Made by a program: the position numbers and the translations under genes
NCBI GenBank assembly: GCA_009746045.1
Contig: RPFO01000179.1
Span: 1 to 46,871 of the forward strand
Length of the DNA stretch: 46,871 bases
Origin: Mesostigma viride
Taxonomy: Eukaryota; Streptophyta; Mesostigmatophyceae; Mesostigmatales; Mesostigmataceae
Direction: 5' to 3'
In this document: one piece after another, positions 18,790 through 31,191 of the stretch
How positions within the stretch are numbered: the stretch's first letter is position 1
Layout: the number at the start of each line of letters is the position of its first letter
The notes under the pieces: generated by a model
What the model was told of the DNA's origin: nothing
Databases searched by the model: none
What the model saw: only the letters and a program-made list of their open reading frames with translations

Positions 18790-21605
18790 TCCATGTACGT
18801 AGACAAGCCATGATGACCCCATGGGAGCCTAAATCCTCATCATTAAATACATAAATGCCACCCATGTACGTAGACGGGCCATGATGACACCAATGGAGCC
18901 TGAATCCTCATCATTAATTACATAAATGCCAACCATGTACATACACGGGCAATGATGACACCATGGGAGCCTGAATCCTCATTATTAAATACATAAATGC
19001 CAACCATGTACGTAGGCCAGCCATGATGACACTATGGGAGCCTGAATCCTCATCATTAATTTCATACATGCCAACAACACGTAGACGGGCCATAATGACA
19101 CCACGGGAGCCTGAATCCTCATCATTTATTTTATGAGACATCCATGTACGTAGGCCAGCCATGATGACACCATGGGAGCCTGAATCCTCATCATTTTTTT
19201 TCTGAGACATCCATGTACGTAGGCCAGCCATGATGACACCATGGGAGCCTGAATCCTCATCATTAAATACATACATGCCATCCATGTACGTAGACAGGCC
19301 ATGATGACACCATGGGAGCCTGAATCCTCATCATTAATTACATAAATGCCAACCATGTACGTAGACGGGCCATGATGACACCATGGGAGCCTGAATCCTC
19401 ATCATTTTTTTTATGAGACATCCATGTACGTAGGCCAGCCATGATGACACCATGGGAGCCTGAATCCTCGTCATTTTTTTTTCTTTGACATCCATGTACG
19501 TAGACGGGCCATGATGACACCATGGGAGCCTGAATCCTCATCATTAATTACATACATGCCAACAATGTAGGTAGACAAGCCATGATGACACCATGGGAGC
19601 CTGAATCCTCATCATTTTTTTAATGAGACATCCATGTACATACGTAGGCCAGCCATGATGACACCATGGGAGCCTGAATCCTCATCATTTTTTTTTCTTT
19701 GACATCCATGTACGTAGGCCAGCCATGATGACACCATGGGAGCCTGAATCCTCCTCATTAATTACATAAATGCCAACCAGGTACGTAGACAAGCCATGAT
19801 GACCCCATGGGAGCCTAAATCCTCATCATTAAATACATAAATGCCACCCATGTACGTAGACGGGCCATGATGACACCAATGGAGCCTGAATCCTCATCAT
19901 TAATTACATAAATGCCAACCATGTACATACACGGGCAATGATGACACCATGGGAGCCTGAATCCTCATCATTAAATACATAAATGCCAACCATGTACGTA
20001 GGCCAGCCATGATGACACTATGGGAGCCTGAATCCTCATCATTAATTTCATACATGCCAACAACACGTAGACGGGCCATAATGACACCACGGGAGCCTGA
20101 ATCCTCATCATTTATTTTATGAGACATCCATGTACGTAGGCCAGCCATGATGACACCATGGGAGCCTGAATCCTCATCATTTTTTTCTGAGACATCCATG
20201 TACGTAGGCCAGCCATGATGACACCATGGGAGCCTGAATCCTCATCATTAAATACATACATGCCATCCATGTACGTAGACAGGCCATGATGACACCATGG
20301 GAGCCTGAATCCTCATCATTAATTACATAAATGCCAACCATGTACGTAGACGGGCCATGATGACACCATGGGAGCCTGAATCCTCATCATTAATTACATA
20401 CATGCCAACAATGTAGGTAGACAAGCCATGATGACACCATGGGAGCCTGAATCCTCATCATTTTTTTAATGAGACATCCATGTACATACGTAGGCCAGCC
20501 ATGATGACACCATGGGAGCCTGAATCCTCATCATTTTTTTTTCTTTGACATCCATGTACGTAGGCCAGCCATGATGACACCATGGGAGCCTGAATCCTCC
20601 TCATTAATTACATAAATGCCAACCAGGTACGTAGACAAGCCATGATGACCCCATGGGAGCCTGAATCCTCATCATTAATTACATAAATGCCATCCATGTA
20701 CGTAGACGGGCCATGATGACACCATGGGAGCCTGAATCCTCATCATTAATTACATAAATGCCATCCATGTACGTAGACGGGCCATGATGACACCATGGGA
20801 GCCTGAATCCTCATCATTAATTACATAAATGCCATTCATGTACGTAGACGGGCCATGATGACACCATGGGAGCCTGAATCCTCATCATTAAAAAAGTACA
20901 TGCCATCCATGTACGTAGGCCAGCCATGATGACACCATGGGAGCCTAAATCCTCCTCATGAATTACATAAATGCCAACCATGTACGTAGACAAGCCATGA
21001 TGACACCATGGGAGCCTGAATCCTCATCATTAATTACATAAATGCCATCCATGTACGTACACAGGCGATGATGACACCATGGGAGCCTGAATCCTCATCA
21101 TTTACTATTCCTTGACATCCATGTACGTAGACGGGCCATGATGACACCATGGGAGCCTGAATCCTCCTCATTAATTACATAAATGCCAACCAGGTACGTA
21201 GACAAGCCATGATGACCCCATGGGAGCCTGAATCCTCATCATTAATTACATAAATGCCATCCATGTACGTAGACGGGCCATGATGACACCATGGGAGCCT
21301 GAATCCTCATCATTAATTACATAAATGCCATTCATGTACGTAGACGGGCCATGATGACACCATGGGAGCCTGAATCCTCATCATTAAAAAAGTACATGCC
21401 ATCCATGTACGTAGGCCAGCCATGATGACACCATGGGAGCCTAAATCCTCCTCATGAATTACATAAATGCCAACCATGTACGTAGGCCAGCCATGGAGAC
21501 ACCATGGGAGCCTGAATCCTCCTCATAAATTACATAAATGCCAACCATGTACGTAGACAAGCCATGATGACACCATGGGAGCCTGAATCCTCATCATTAA
21601 TTACA
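18790..21605 (-). repeat. 71-bp satellite array, left arm
   Basis: The unit on this strand includes GGGAGCCTGAATCCTCATCATT, a variable AT-rich linker, CCATGTACGTAG and a CCATGATGACACCAT block. Linkers alternate between forms such as AATTACATAAATGCC, TTTTTCTGAGACAT and ACTATTCCTTGACAT, so there is a higher-order order of unit types. A block of almost 1 kb is repeated (18797 onward and about 19783 onward, offset 986 bp). Open frames across the array are repeat by-products. Confidence 0.95.
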
Positions 21606-24600
21606 TGGATGGCATTTATGTATTTAATGATGAGGATTCAGGCTCCCATGGTGTCATCATGGCTTGTCTACCTACATGGTTGGCATTTATGTAACCTGAA
21701 TCCTCTCATTAAAAAAATGAAGAGGATTCAGGCTCCATTGGTGTCATCATGGCTGGCCTACGTACATGGATGTCAAGGAATAGTAAATGATGAGGATTCA
21801 GGCTCCCATGGTGTCATCATGGCTTGTCTACGTACATGGTTGGCATTTATGTAATTAATGAGGAGGATTCAGGCTCCCATGGTGTCTCCATGGCTGGCCT
21901 ACGTACATGGATGGCATTTATGTATTTAATGATGAGGATTCAGGCTCCCATGGTGTCATCATGGCCCGTCTACGTACATGGATGGCATTTATGTAACCTG
22001 AATCCTCTCATTAAGAAAATGAAGAGGATTCAGGCTCCCATGGTGTCTCCATGGCCCGTCTACGTACATGAATGGCAAGTATGTAATTAATGATGAGGAT
22101 TCAGGCTCCCATGGTGTCATCATGGCCCGTCTACGTACATGGATGGCATTTATGTAATTAATGATGAGGATTCAGGCTCCCATGGTGTCATCATGGCCCG
22201 TCTACGTACATGGATGTCAAGGAATAGTAAATGATGAGGATTCAGGCTCCCATGGTGTCTCCATGGCCCGTCTACGTACATGAATGGCAAGTATGTAATT
22301 AATGATGAGGATTCAGGCTCCCATGGTGTCATCATGGCCCGTCTACGTACATGGATGGCATTTATGTAATTAATGATGAGGATTCAGGCTCCCATGGTGT
22401 CATCATGGCCCGTCTACGTACATGGATGTCAAGGAATAGTAAATGATGAGGATTCAGGCTCCCATGGTGTCTCCATGGCCCGTCTACGTACATGAATGGC
22501 AAGTATGTAATTAATGATGAGGATTCAGGCTCCCATGGTGTCATCATGGCCCGTCTACGTACATGGATGTCAAAGAAAAAAAAATGATGAGGATTCAGGC
22601 TCCCATGGTGTCATCATGGCTGGCCTACGTACATGGATGTCTCATAAAAAAAATGATGAGGATTCAGGCTCCCATGGTGTCATCATGGCCCGTCTACGTA
22701 CATGGTTGGCATTTTTGTAATTAATGATGAGGATTCAGGCTCCCATGGTGTCATCATGGCTGGCCTACGTACATGGATGTTTCATAAAAAAAATGATGAG
22801 GATTCAGGCTCCCATGGTGTCATCATGGCCCGTCTACGTACATGGTTGGCATTTATGTAATTAATGAAGAGGATTCAGGCTCCCATGGTGTCATCATGGC
22901 CCGTCTACGTACATGGATGTCAAAGAAAAAAAAATGATGAGGATTCAGGCTCCCATGGTGTCATCATGGCTGGCCTACGTACATGGATGTCTCATAAAAA
23001 AAATGATGAGGATTCAGGCTCCCATGGTGTCATCATGGCCCGTCTACGTACATGGTTGGCATTTTTGTAATTAATGATGAGGATTCAGGCTCCCATGGTG
23101 TCATCATGGCTGGCCTACGTACATGGATGTTTCATAAAAAAAATGATGAGGATTCAGGCTCCCATGGTGTCATCATGGCCCGTCTACGTACATGGTTGGC
23201 ATTTATGTAATTAATGAAGAGGATTCAGGCTCCCATGGTGTCATCATGGCCCGTCTACGTACATGGATGTCAAGGAATAGTAAATGATGAGGATTCAGGC
23301 TCCCATGGTGTCATCATGGCTTGTCTACGTACATGGTTGGCATTTATGTAATTAACGAGGAGGATTCAGGCTCCATTGGTGTCATCATGGCTGGCCTACG
23401 TACATGGATGTCAAGGAATAGTAAATGATGAGGATTCAGGCTCCCATGGTGTCATCATGGCTTGTCTACGTACATGGTTGGCATTTATGTAATTAATGAG
23501 GAGGATTCAGGCTCCCATGGTGTCTCCATGGCTGGCCTACGTACATGGATGGCATTTATGTATTTAATGATGAGGATTCAGGCTCCCATGGTGTCATCAT
23601 GGCTTGTCTACCTACATGGTTGGCATTTATGTAACCTGAATCCTCTCATTAAAAAAATGAAGAGGATTCAGGCTCCCATGGTGTCTCCATGGCTGGCCTA
23701 CGTACATGGATGTCAAGGAATAGTAAATGATGAGGATTCAGGCTCCCATGGTGTCATCATGGCCCGTGTACGTACATGGATGGCATGTATGTAATTAATG
23801 AGGAGGATTCAGGCTCCCATGGTGTCATCATGGCCTGTCTACGTACATGGATGTCAAAGAAAAAGAAATGATGAGGATTCAGGCTCCCATGGTGTCATCA
23901 TGGCTGGCCTACGTACATGGATGTCTCATAAAATAAATGATGAGGATTCAGGCTCCCATGGTGTCATCATGGCTTGTCTACCTACATTGTTGGCATGTAT
24001 GTAATTAATGATGAGGATTCAGGCTCCCATGGTGTCATCATGGCCCGTCTACGTACATGGATGTCAAAGAAAAAAAAATGACGAGGATTCAGGCTCCCAT
24101 GGTGTCATCATGGCCCGTGTACGTACATGGATGGCATTTATGTAATTAATGATGAGGATTCAGGCTCCCATGGTGTCATCATGGCTTGTCTACGTACATG
24201 AATGGCATTTATGTAATTAATGAGGAGGATTCAGGCTCCCATGGTGTCTCCATGGCTGGCCTACGTACATGGATGTCAAGGAATAGTAAATGATGAGGAT
24301 TCAGGCTCCCATGGTGTCATCATGGCCCGTGTACGTACATGGATGGCATGTATGTAATTAATGAGGAGGATTCAGGCTCCCATGGTGTCATCATGGCTGG
24401 CCTACGTACATGGATGTCAAAGAAAAAGAAATGATGAGGATTCAGGCTCCCATGGTGTCATCATGGCTGGCCTACGTACATGGATGTCTCATAAAATAAA
24501 TGATGAGGATTCAGGCTCCCATGGTGTCATCATGGCTTGTCTACCTACATTGTTGGCATGTATGTAATTAATGATGAGGATTCAGGCTCCCATGGTGTCA

Positions 24601-26652
24601 TCATGGCCCGTCTACGTACATGGATGTCAAAGAAAAAAAAATGACGAGGATTCAGGCTCCCATGGTGTCATCATGGCCCGTGTACGTACATGGATGGCAT
24701 TTATGTAATTAATGATGAGGATTCAGGCTCCCATGGTGTCATCATGGCTTGTCTACGTACATGAATGGCATTTATGTAATTAATGAGGAGGATTCAGGCT
24801 CCCATGGTGTCTCCATGGCTGGCCTACGTACATGGATGTCAAGGTATAGTAAATAATGAGGATTCAGGCTCCCATGGTGTCATCATGGCCCGTCTACGTA
24901 CATGGATGGCATTTATGTAGTTAATGATGAGGATTCAGGCTCCCATGGTGTCATCATGGCCCGTCTACGTACATGGATGTCAAGGAATAGTAAATGATGA
25001 GGATTCAGGCTCCCATGGTGTCATCATGGCCCGTGTACGTACATGGATGGCATGTATGTAATTAATGATGAGGATTCAGGCTCCCATGGTGTCATCATGT
25101 CATGTCTACGTACATGAATGGCATTTATGTAATTAATGATGAGGATTCAGGCTCCCATGGTGTCATCATGGCCCGTGTACGTACATGGATGGCATTTTTG
25201 TATATAATAATGAGGATTCAGGCTCCCATGGTGTCATCATGGCCCGTCTACGTACATGGATGGCATTTATGTAATTAATGATGAGGATTCAGGCTCCCAT
25301 GGGGTCATCATGGCTTGTCTACGTACATGGTTGGCATTTATGTAATTAATTAGGAGGATTCAGGCTCCCATGGTGTCTCCATGGCTGGCCTACGTACATG
25401 GATGTCAAGGAATAGTAAATGATGAGAATTCAGGCTCCCATGGTGTCATCATGGCCCGTCTACGTACATGAATGGCATTTATGTAATTAATGATGAGGAT
25501 TCAGGCTCCCATGGTGTCATCATGGCCCGTCTACGTACATGGATGTCAAAGAAAAAAAAATGATGAGGATTCAGGCTCCCATGGTGTCATCATGGCCCGT
25601 GTACGTACATCGATGGCATGTATGTAATTAATGATGAGGATTCAGGCTCCCATGGTGTCATCATGGCCCGTCTACGTACATGGATGGCATTTATGTAATT
25701 AATGATGAGGATTCAGGCTCCCATGGTGTCATCATGGCTTGTCTACGTACATGGTTAACATTTCTGTAATTAATGAGGAGGATTCAGGCTCCCATGGTGT
25801 CTCCATGGCTGGCCTACGTACATGGATGTCAAGGAATAGTAAATGATGAGGATTCAGGCTCCCATGGTGTCATCATGGCCTGTCTACGTACATGGATGGC
25901 ATGTATGTAATTAATGATGAGGATTCAGGCCCATGGTGTCATCATGGCTTGTCTACGTACATGGTTGGCATTTATGTAATTAATGAGGAGGATTCAGGCT
26001 CCCATGGTGTCATCATGGCTTGTCTACGTACATGGTTGGCATTTATGTAATTAATGATGAGGATTCAGGCTCCCATGGTGTCTCCATGGCTGGCCTACGT
26101 ACATGAATGGCATTTATGTAATTAATGATGAGGATTCAGGCTCCCATGGTGTCATCATGGCCCGTCTACGTACATGGATGGCATTTATGTAATTAATGAT
26201 GAGGATTCAGGCTCCCATGGTGTCATCATGGCCCGTCTACGTACATGGATGTCAAGGAATAGTAAATGATGAGGATTCAGGCTCCCATGGTGTCTCCATG
26301 GCCCGTCTACGTACATGAATGGCAAGTATGTAATTAATGATGAGGATTCAGGCTCCCATGGTGTCATCATGGCCCGTCTACGTACATGGATGGCATTTAT
26401 GTAATTAATGATGAGGATTCAGGCTCCCATGGTGTCATCATGGCCCGTCTACGTACATGGATGTCAAGGAATAGTAAATGATGAGGATTCAGGCTCCCAT
26501 GGTGTCTCCATGGCCCGTCTACGTACATGAATGGCAAGTATGTAATTAATGATGAGGATTCAGGCTCCCATGGTGTCATCATGGCCCGTCTACGTACATG
26601 GATGTCAAAGAAAAAAAAATGATGAGGATTCAGGCTCCCATGGTGTCATCAT
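21606..26652 (+). repeat. 71-bp satellite array, right arm, part 1
   Basis: These are the same units as the left arm, in opposite orientation. A higher-order repeat of 212 bp occurs at 22150-22573 and again at about 26185-26610. Four places in the right arm (about 21691, 21993 and 23630, and 35970 in part 2) carry an inserted inverted fragment, giving CCTGAATCCTCT and AGAGGATTCAGG around an A-rich loop, a 12-bp-arm hairpin. Confidence 0.95.
26648..26652 (+). repeat. Target-site duplication ATCAT, left copy
   Basis: ATCAT precedes the left LTR and recurs at 34955-34959 after the right LTR. Joining the flanks restores the normal satellite text GTGTCATCATGGCTGG, which proves the insertion site. 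Confidence 0.95.
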
Positions 26653-27030
26653 AGTTAGTCTAAGTCTCCCGCCTGTAGCCTAAGTGGACACGTGCCAGCA
26701 CCGCCGGCGCCCAATTGGGTACTGGGACGGTGCTGGACTAGAACAGTCGTGGCATGGACACGTGGCTGTACTCAGTATGTGATGAGCCGGTACCTCAGTA
26801 CCGGGACTGTAGTTGTCATGTTAGGACTGACTAGATCAGGTTGTAACTGATAGGTTAGTCCGTCCAGGATCAGTAAGTTAGTTTAACTTACGCAAAGTCT
26901 GGCCAGCCATCGTTGACGGCTGGCCAGCAGTATATGTGCCACATTATCCTAATGCCAAGGTGTCTCGTCGTTCACGCACACACACGCCATTTGGCAGTGC
27001 CCGAGCATTCCAGCTTTGTGTTGCATAACT
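26653..27030 (+). repeat. Left LTR, 378 bp
   Basis: It begins AGTTAGTC and ends CATAACT. The inverted tips are AGTTA/TAACT, and the usual TG...CA ends are absent. By eye it is identical to the right LTR. It includes an inner inverted pair GGCCAGCC...GGCTGGCC near 26903-26928. Confidence 0.95.
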
Positions 27031-27136
27031 TGCATTAAAAACTCCAAAAACAATACACACGATAGACGACGAGCGTGCGAAACGTTCAGTTCGCAAAACA
27101 CCCATTTCCATTTTTTTTTACCCATCTTTTGAACCA

Positions 27137-28813
27137 ATGGCTCCCAAGAACAACAAGGGAAAGGCCCTTATGGGCGCGACTTCCTCGGAGGAGGAGTCGC
27201 CGTCGGTGACGAGGTACCAGTCTTCGTCGTCCCCGATGTCCGATGACTCGGGAACGTCGGACTCGATCCTGGAGAGTATGCGTCAGGAGTACCGGAACCG
27301 GGATGCTCAGGATCCCATGCATCCTGATGATGTGGCCATGGAGGCAGCGGACCCAACGTACCGTGACGTTGTGGAGAACGTCGTGGTGCGCGTGCCCCTG
27401 ATGCGTAGGGTGCGAGGGTCGACCCCGGTGGTGCGTCCGAGGGGACCGCCATATGCACCACGCGGTGAGGGGGCGGGGCCTTCCGGGTCAGATGAGCAGG
27501 AGAGTGGTGAGTCCGGCAGCGTGTCGGAAACCAGCTCGCTGGGTTTATTCGGCCTGCAGCCATCGTCGGCTGACGAGGCGCGCAGTGCACAGGTGGCAGC
27601 GGATGCTGCAATGGCGCAGAGCCTGCAGGAGCAGGAGTCCGCAGAAGAGCGGAGGTTGGCTGTGCGTGCACGTGAGCGCGCACAACAAATGGAGGATGCT
27701 GCTCAGGTCCGCGCGGCATTGATGAGAAGGTCAGCGTCGCCGAGGTCAGAGTCTCCGACCTATGACGTGGTGAGGAGGGCGGACCTGGCCTGTTTCCAGC
27801 GCCTTCGACGGTCGGCAACGATCCCGAGGGAGATTGATGGGATACTGCAGGAGTCGGAGTTTTCTTTGACGGGTCCGTCGGCGTCCGAAGCGGACGACCT
27901 GGTGGAGATGACGCCGGCTATGCAGGCGCGAGAGAAGGAGGCACAGAGGAGGCTCGCGGCCTTCAAGGCTGAACGGGAGAAGAAGCAGCGGAGGCGGAAC
28001 GTGATCGCGCAGAGGAAGCTGCGTGAGCAGCAGGAGCGTGACAGGGCGGAGGCGCTCGCGGCCAGAATTCGGGTGAAGATGGCTCACACCAAGGTGAGGT
28101 GTGAGCGTCTTCACCGCGACCTGAAGAGCTGGAAGTACCGGAAGGTCGCGGAGATAGCACCTTTGCAGGGGCCGGCTCGCCGGGAGGCTGAGGATCGGTA
28201 CCGCAGGAAGCTGGCAGCCTGGGAGGAAAGCGTAGGACGCCTGGAGAGGCGTATGTTGAAGCAGCGACGCCGTATGTCGAAGAATATCAAGAAGGCTGCT
28301 GTGAGGGGATGCATGGGGGAGGCGGTAAGAGCTGAATTTGGTTTGATGCCGGATGAACGCATTTCTACTGAGCAGCTTTACCATTTTTTGTCTCAGCCAA
28401 CGCATACCATCTCAAACCGAGATGGCACAGCGGCCAGGACCAGGGTGACGCACCGGGGCGAACCCGGTCCAGCGACCTTGTCGCACCGGGAAGACATCCG
28501 GAGGCAACTCCAACTGGCCCAGCAGATGCTGGACGAGGGGCGGGAGCTCACCCCGGGCGAGCATGGCCGCCTAGCAGACACGGTGGCGAGGCTGGTGGCC
28601 TCGCTGAAGCCAACAAAACGAAGGGCACCGGGGGAGGCGTGCCAGCCACAGCAAAAACGCAGGAGGGACGAGAGGGACGAGGGGGAGGATGACGGGAAGA
28701 GGGGGGGCAACCAGGGCGGGGGTGGACACGGCACCCAGGAGTCTGCACCAACACGGCACGAGGGCATCAAGTTTCGTTTAAGTGGCCAGCCGGAGCGGCT
28801 GCTTAGGTTTTAG
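27137..28813 (+). CDS. Extra ORF of the retrotransposon, coiled-coil protein
   Basis: A 558-aa frame without interruption, starting 107 bp after the left LTR (MAPKNNKGKALMG). The N-terminal 120 residues are Ser/Glu-rich and disordered. Residues about 150-200 hold an Ala/Gln/Glu helix (AAMAQSLQEQES, loosely like a ubiquitin-interacting motif). About 255-390 is a long, strongly basic helix rich in Arg, Lys, Glu and Gln, likely a coiled coil and possible nucleic-acid binder. The C-terminus is basic and Gly-rich. It has no zinc knuckle or protease motif and is not the gag proper, which follows further down. Copia elements normally lack an ORF in this place. It is the only long intact frame in the element, which suggests selection or recent acquisition. 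Confidence 0.7.
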   Translation: MAPKNNKGKALMGATSSEEESPSVTRYQSSSSPMSDDSGTSDSILESMRQEYRNRDAQDPMHPDDVAMEAADPTYRDVVENVVVRVPLMRRVRGSTPVVRPRGPPYAPRGEGAGPSGSDEQESGESGSVSETSSLGLFGLQPSSADEARSAQVAADAAMAQSLQEQESAEERRLAVRARERAQQMEDAAQVRAALMRRSASPRSESPTYDVVRRADLACFQRLRRSATIPREIDGILQESEFSLTGPSASEADDLVEMTPAMQAREKEAQRRLAAFKAEREKKQRRRNVIAQRKLREQQERDRAEALAARIRVKMAHTKVRCERLHRDLKSWKYRKVAEIAPLQGPARREAEDRYRRKLAAWEESVGRLERRMLKQRRRMSKNIKKAAVRGCMGEAVRAEFGLMPDERISTEQLYHFLSQPTHTISNRDGTAARTRVTHRGEPGPATLSHREDIRRQLQLAQQMLDEGRELTPGEHGRLADTVARLVASLKPTKRRAPGEACQPQQKRRRDERDEGEDDGKRGGNQGGGGHGTQESAPTRHEGIKFRLSGQPERLLRF

Positions 28814-28887
28814 CGGACAAGTGTTCGAAGCGCGTCATTGGTGAATTACTTGGGAACTTGGGTTTCCCCGCGAAACTCCAACCGCAC

Positions 28888-29390
28888 GTTCAGATTTCCA
28901 AATCTCAAGTAAAGTTCGGCGCAACTTTCTGAACGGGGGCAGTTGACGAGCAGCATTCCTCCGGACGAATGAATTGCGTTCCATACTTGCGCAAAATTTT
29001 GAAAGGTAGCTTGCGTGCAGCCCTACTAAAATTTGCGCGGACGTTCAGATTTCCAAATCTCGGGTAAATTTCGGCGGAACTTTCTGAACGGGGGTAGTTG
29101 GCGGGCAGCGTTCCTCCAGACGAATGAAATGCGTTCCATACTAGCGCAAAATTTTGAAAGGTAGCTTGCGTGCAGCCCTACTAAAATTTGCGCGAAGTGT
29201 GGGACTGAAAATTCGTAACGGAAACTTTTTGGTAGTTGCCGTCACTTCCTCTTGTGCAAACGTGTGGGAGTGAAAATTCGTAACGGAAACTTTTTGGTAG
29301 TTGCCGTCACTTCATTTTGCGCGAGTGTTGGGCTGAAAATTCGTAACGGAAACTTTTTGGTAGTTGGCGTCACTTCCTTTGGTTCGACTG
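28888..29390 (+). repeat. Tandem repeats between the extra ORF and gag
   Basis: There are two successive sets. The first is a ~154-bp unit twice (28888-29041, 29042-29194), with landmarks GTTCAGATTTCCAAATCTC and GCGCAAAATTTTGAAAGGT. The second is a ~66-bp unit three times (from about 29198, 29263 and 29330), with GACTGAAAATTCGTAACGG and CTTTTTGGTAGTTG. They fill the space upstream of gag. Confidence 0.85.
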
Positions 29391-29561
29391 AAAATTCGCT
29401 GAAATTCGCTGAATTCGTACCGTAGCCTAATTTTTAGTACCTCGAAGTGACGGGGCACCTAAAAATTTGCCCACAAGTACACTTGGCAGCGCGCTCACTG
29501 GGAAAAATTGTACAGCCGCTCCGGCGGGCCACTTGAACGAATTGTAATCGGGGAGCGGCAG

Positions 29562-29595
<34 letters not shown>

Positions 29596-29627
29596 CACAA
29601 CCAGCAGGAACGACCACAACCTCCAAC

Positions 29628-30236
29628 ATGGCCTTGAATAGGCCCAGGTTTGATCCAAAAAAGAAAGAGGACAAGCTAGTGTTTCCGGGTTTGCCAGAGG
29701 GCCACACCCAGGACGAAGCTAGGGAGTGGTTGTTTAAGTTGTCACATGCATATGCTAGCGACAATGTCCGTGATTGGTTTGCCTCTCTACGTGCGTCCAC
29801 ACCCATCCATCAATCTGCCAAGCCTATCCAGCAGTTGGTACAATTGTACCAAAAGCGTGCCAGCAGCGGGGTAGACGTGGCAGAAAATGTGTTGTGGGCG
29901 CAGTTCATGGTTGATCTTAGGGCACTTGTTACCACGGGGGAGCACTTAGAAGTGCTTAAGGGCTTCCAGTGGATAGAGGCCTATAAGGTCAATAAGCGTG
30001 ACTATGTGAGTGACAACAAAAAATATGTCATGTACATAGAGGGAGATGAGGAGCTGAAGAAGCTCAATGCCAAGTACCTAGTACACCTATGGCTACAAAA
30101 GGCAGAACTGGACCCCACCACCCTGTCAGTAATCCTGGCAGGTCTAAAGGATAAGTGGGAGGACTTTAGGAAGGCAATGGCCTATGTGCAGCAATGCCTA
30201 GAGCCGTTTGCTGCTGCAGCCAAGGAGGAAAGGTGA
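29628..30236 (+). CDS. gag-like capsid domain (interrupted at 3' end)
   Basis: From MALNRPRFDPKKKEDK the frame reads about 200 aa of helical sequence, with FPGLPEGHTQDEAREWLFKL, DNVRDWFASLRAS, VLWAQFMVDLRALV and ILAGLKDKWEDF typical of the alpha-helical gag capsid of LTR elements. An upstream in-frame ATG at 29508 adds 40 residues with a Gln run. The frame stops at 30236, but a Lys- and Gly-rich gag continuation goes on in another frame (to about 30380) and the zinc knuckle in a third. So the gag gene has at least two frame changes, near A/G homopolymers. Confidence 0.7.
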   Translation: MALNRPRFDPKKKEDKLVFPGLPEGHTQDEAREWLFKLSHAYASDNVRDWFASLRASTPIHQSAKPIQQLVQLYQKRASSGVDVAENVLWAQFMVDLRALVTTGEHLEVLKGFQWIEAYKVNKRDYVSDNKKYVMYIEGDEELKKLNAKYLVHLWLQKAELDPTTLSVILAGLKDKWEDFRKAMAYVQQCLEPFAAAAKEER

Positions 30237-30462
30237 AGCAGGTAAAGGGGGAGGAAGCCTCAGGTACGGGGCTCTCCAAGAAGCAGATGCAGTCGCTGGT
30301 AGCCCAGGTAAAGGCGGTAATGGGGGGGGATAAAAACAAAAACAACAAAAGTGGGGGAGGTGGAAACAAGGGGGGGGAAAGAACAATAACAATAAAAACA
30401 GAAAACAAAGTGGGGGAGCTAGCAAGCCAGGGGGTGCTAAGCCAGCAGGGGGGGACAAGAGG

Positions 30463-30700
30463 TTGCCTCATGACCCCACCAAGCATTGCACTAGGTGCCT
30501 TTGTAAGGGGCACCTAAAAGATGACTGCTGGAAAGGCAAACCCGACTATGGTTCTGACGTTGATGTTTGTCCTGGATGCTGGAAAACACGTCACCCCATT
30601 GCAGCAGGAGCGCGCTGCACGGCACCCAGGCACAACAAGACACGCCAGGGCGCTACAACCGCGCGGGGGCGGCAGACCAGGGTGACACCTGTAAGCTACC
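30463..30700 (+). pseudogene. gag nucleocapsid zinc knuckle, out of frame
   Basis: CTRCLCKGHLKDDC fits the CX2CX4HX4C knuckle that binds RNA in retroelement nucleocapsids. It is followed by a second Cys pair (CPGC) and GARCTAPRH. It lies in a different frame from the capsid part, and the following sequence (ending WEVAYDMTLSHMM) is in yet another frame up to about 30827. Confidence 0.75.
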
Positions 30701-30813
30701 CTCACCATTTTTCACAAATGGTTTCCTGTTACCTTCTGTCTGCCAAGTGTTGCCTGAGTGTGATGATGTGGATTGGGAAGTGGCATATGACATGACACTG
30801 TCACACATGATGC

Positions 30814-31191
30814 GTGACCCACCATAGCTCCCTTAGTGCAGCAGCAGAAAAGGTAATCACGTATGGTGCTCTAGCAGAGCAACTGCACAAGGTTATGGGC
30901 CATGAGGCTGTGGCTGAAAGGCTAGCCAATAAAATACAAGGCCATGATCTGGAACAGATGTGCAGGCACGTACGTAAGCACTGTGAGCAATGTCAGCTAT
31001 ATGCTCCTAAGCCCAGAAAATGGCATGTGGCCACACCACCACTGGCTAGAGGCAAACTGGTTGGGGATGTTATACACGTGGTGAAGGACACGGTATACTA
31101 CCTAGTCATAAAGGATGCCTGGTCAAGGTTTGTGGTAGTGGAGCCCTGCCTGGGATGGATAAAGAGCAGCTGCACAGAGCTTTACAGATAG
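30814..31191 (+). pseudogene. Integrase zinc-binding domain and start of catalytic core
   Basis: HKVMGHEAVAERLANKIQGHD ... CRHVRKHCEQCQL gives the His/His/Cys/Cys zinc site of retroelement integrases. It is followed by GDVIHVVKDTVYYLVIKDAW, the beginning of the core with the first acidic residue. The frame ends at 31191; the rest of the integrase is in the next frame, starting at 31155. Confidence 0.75.
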
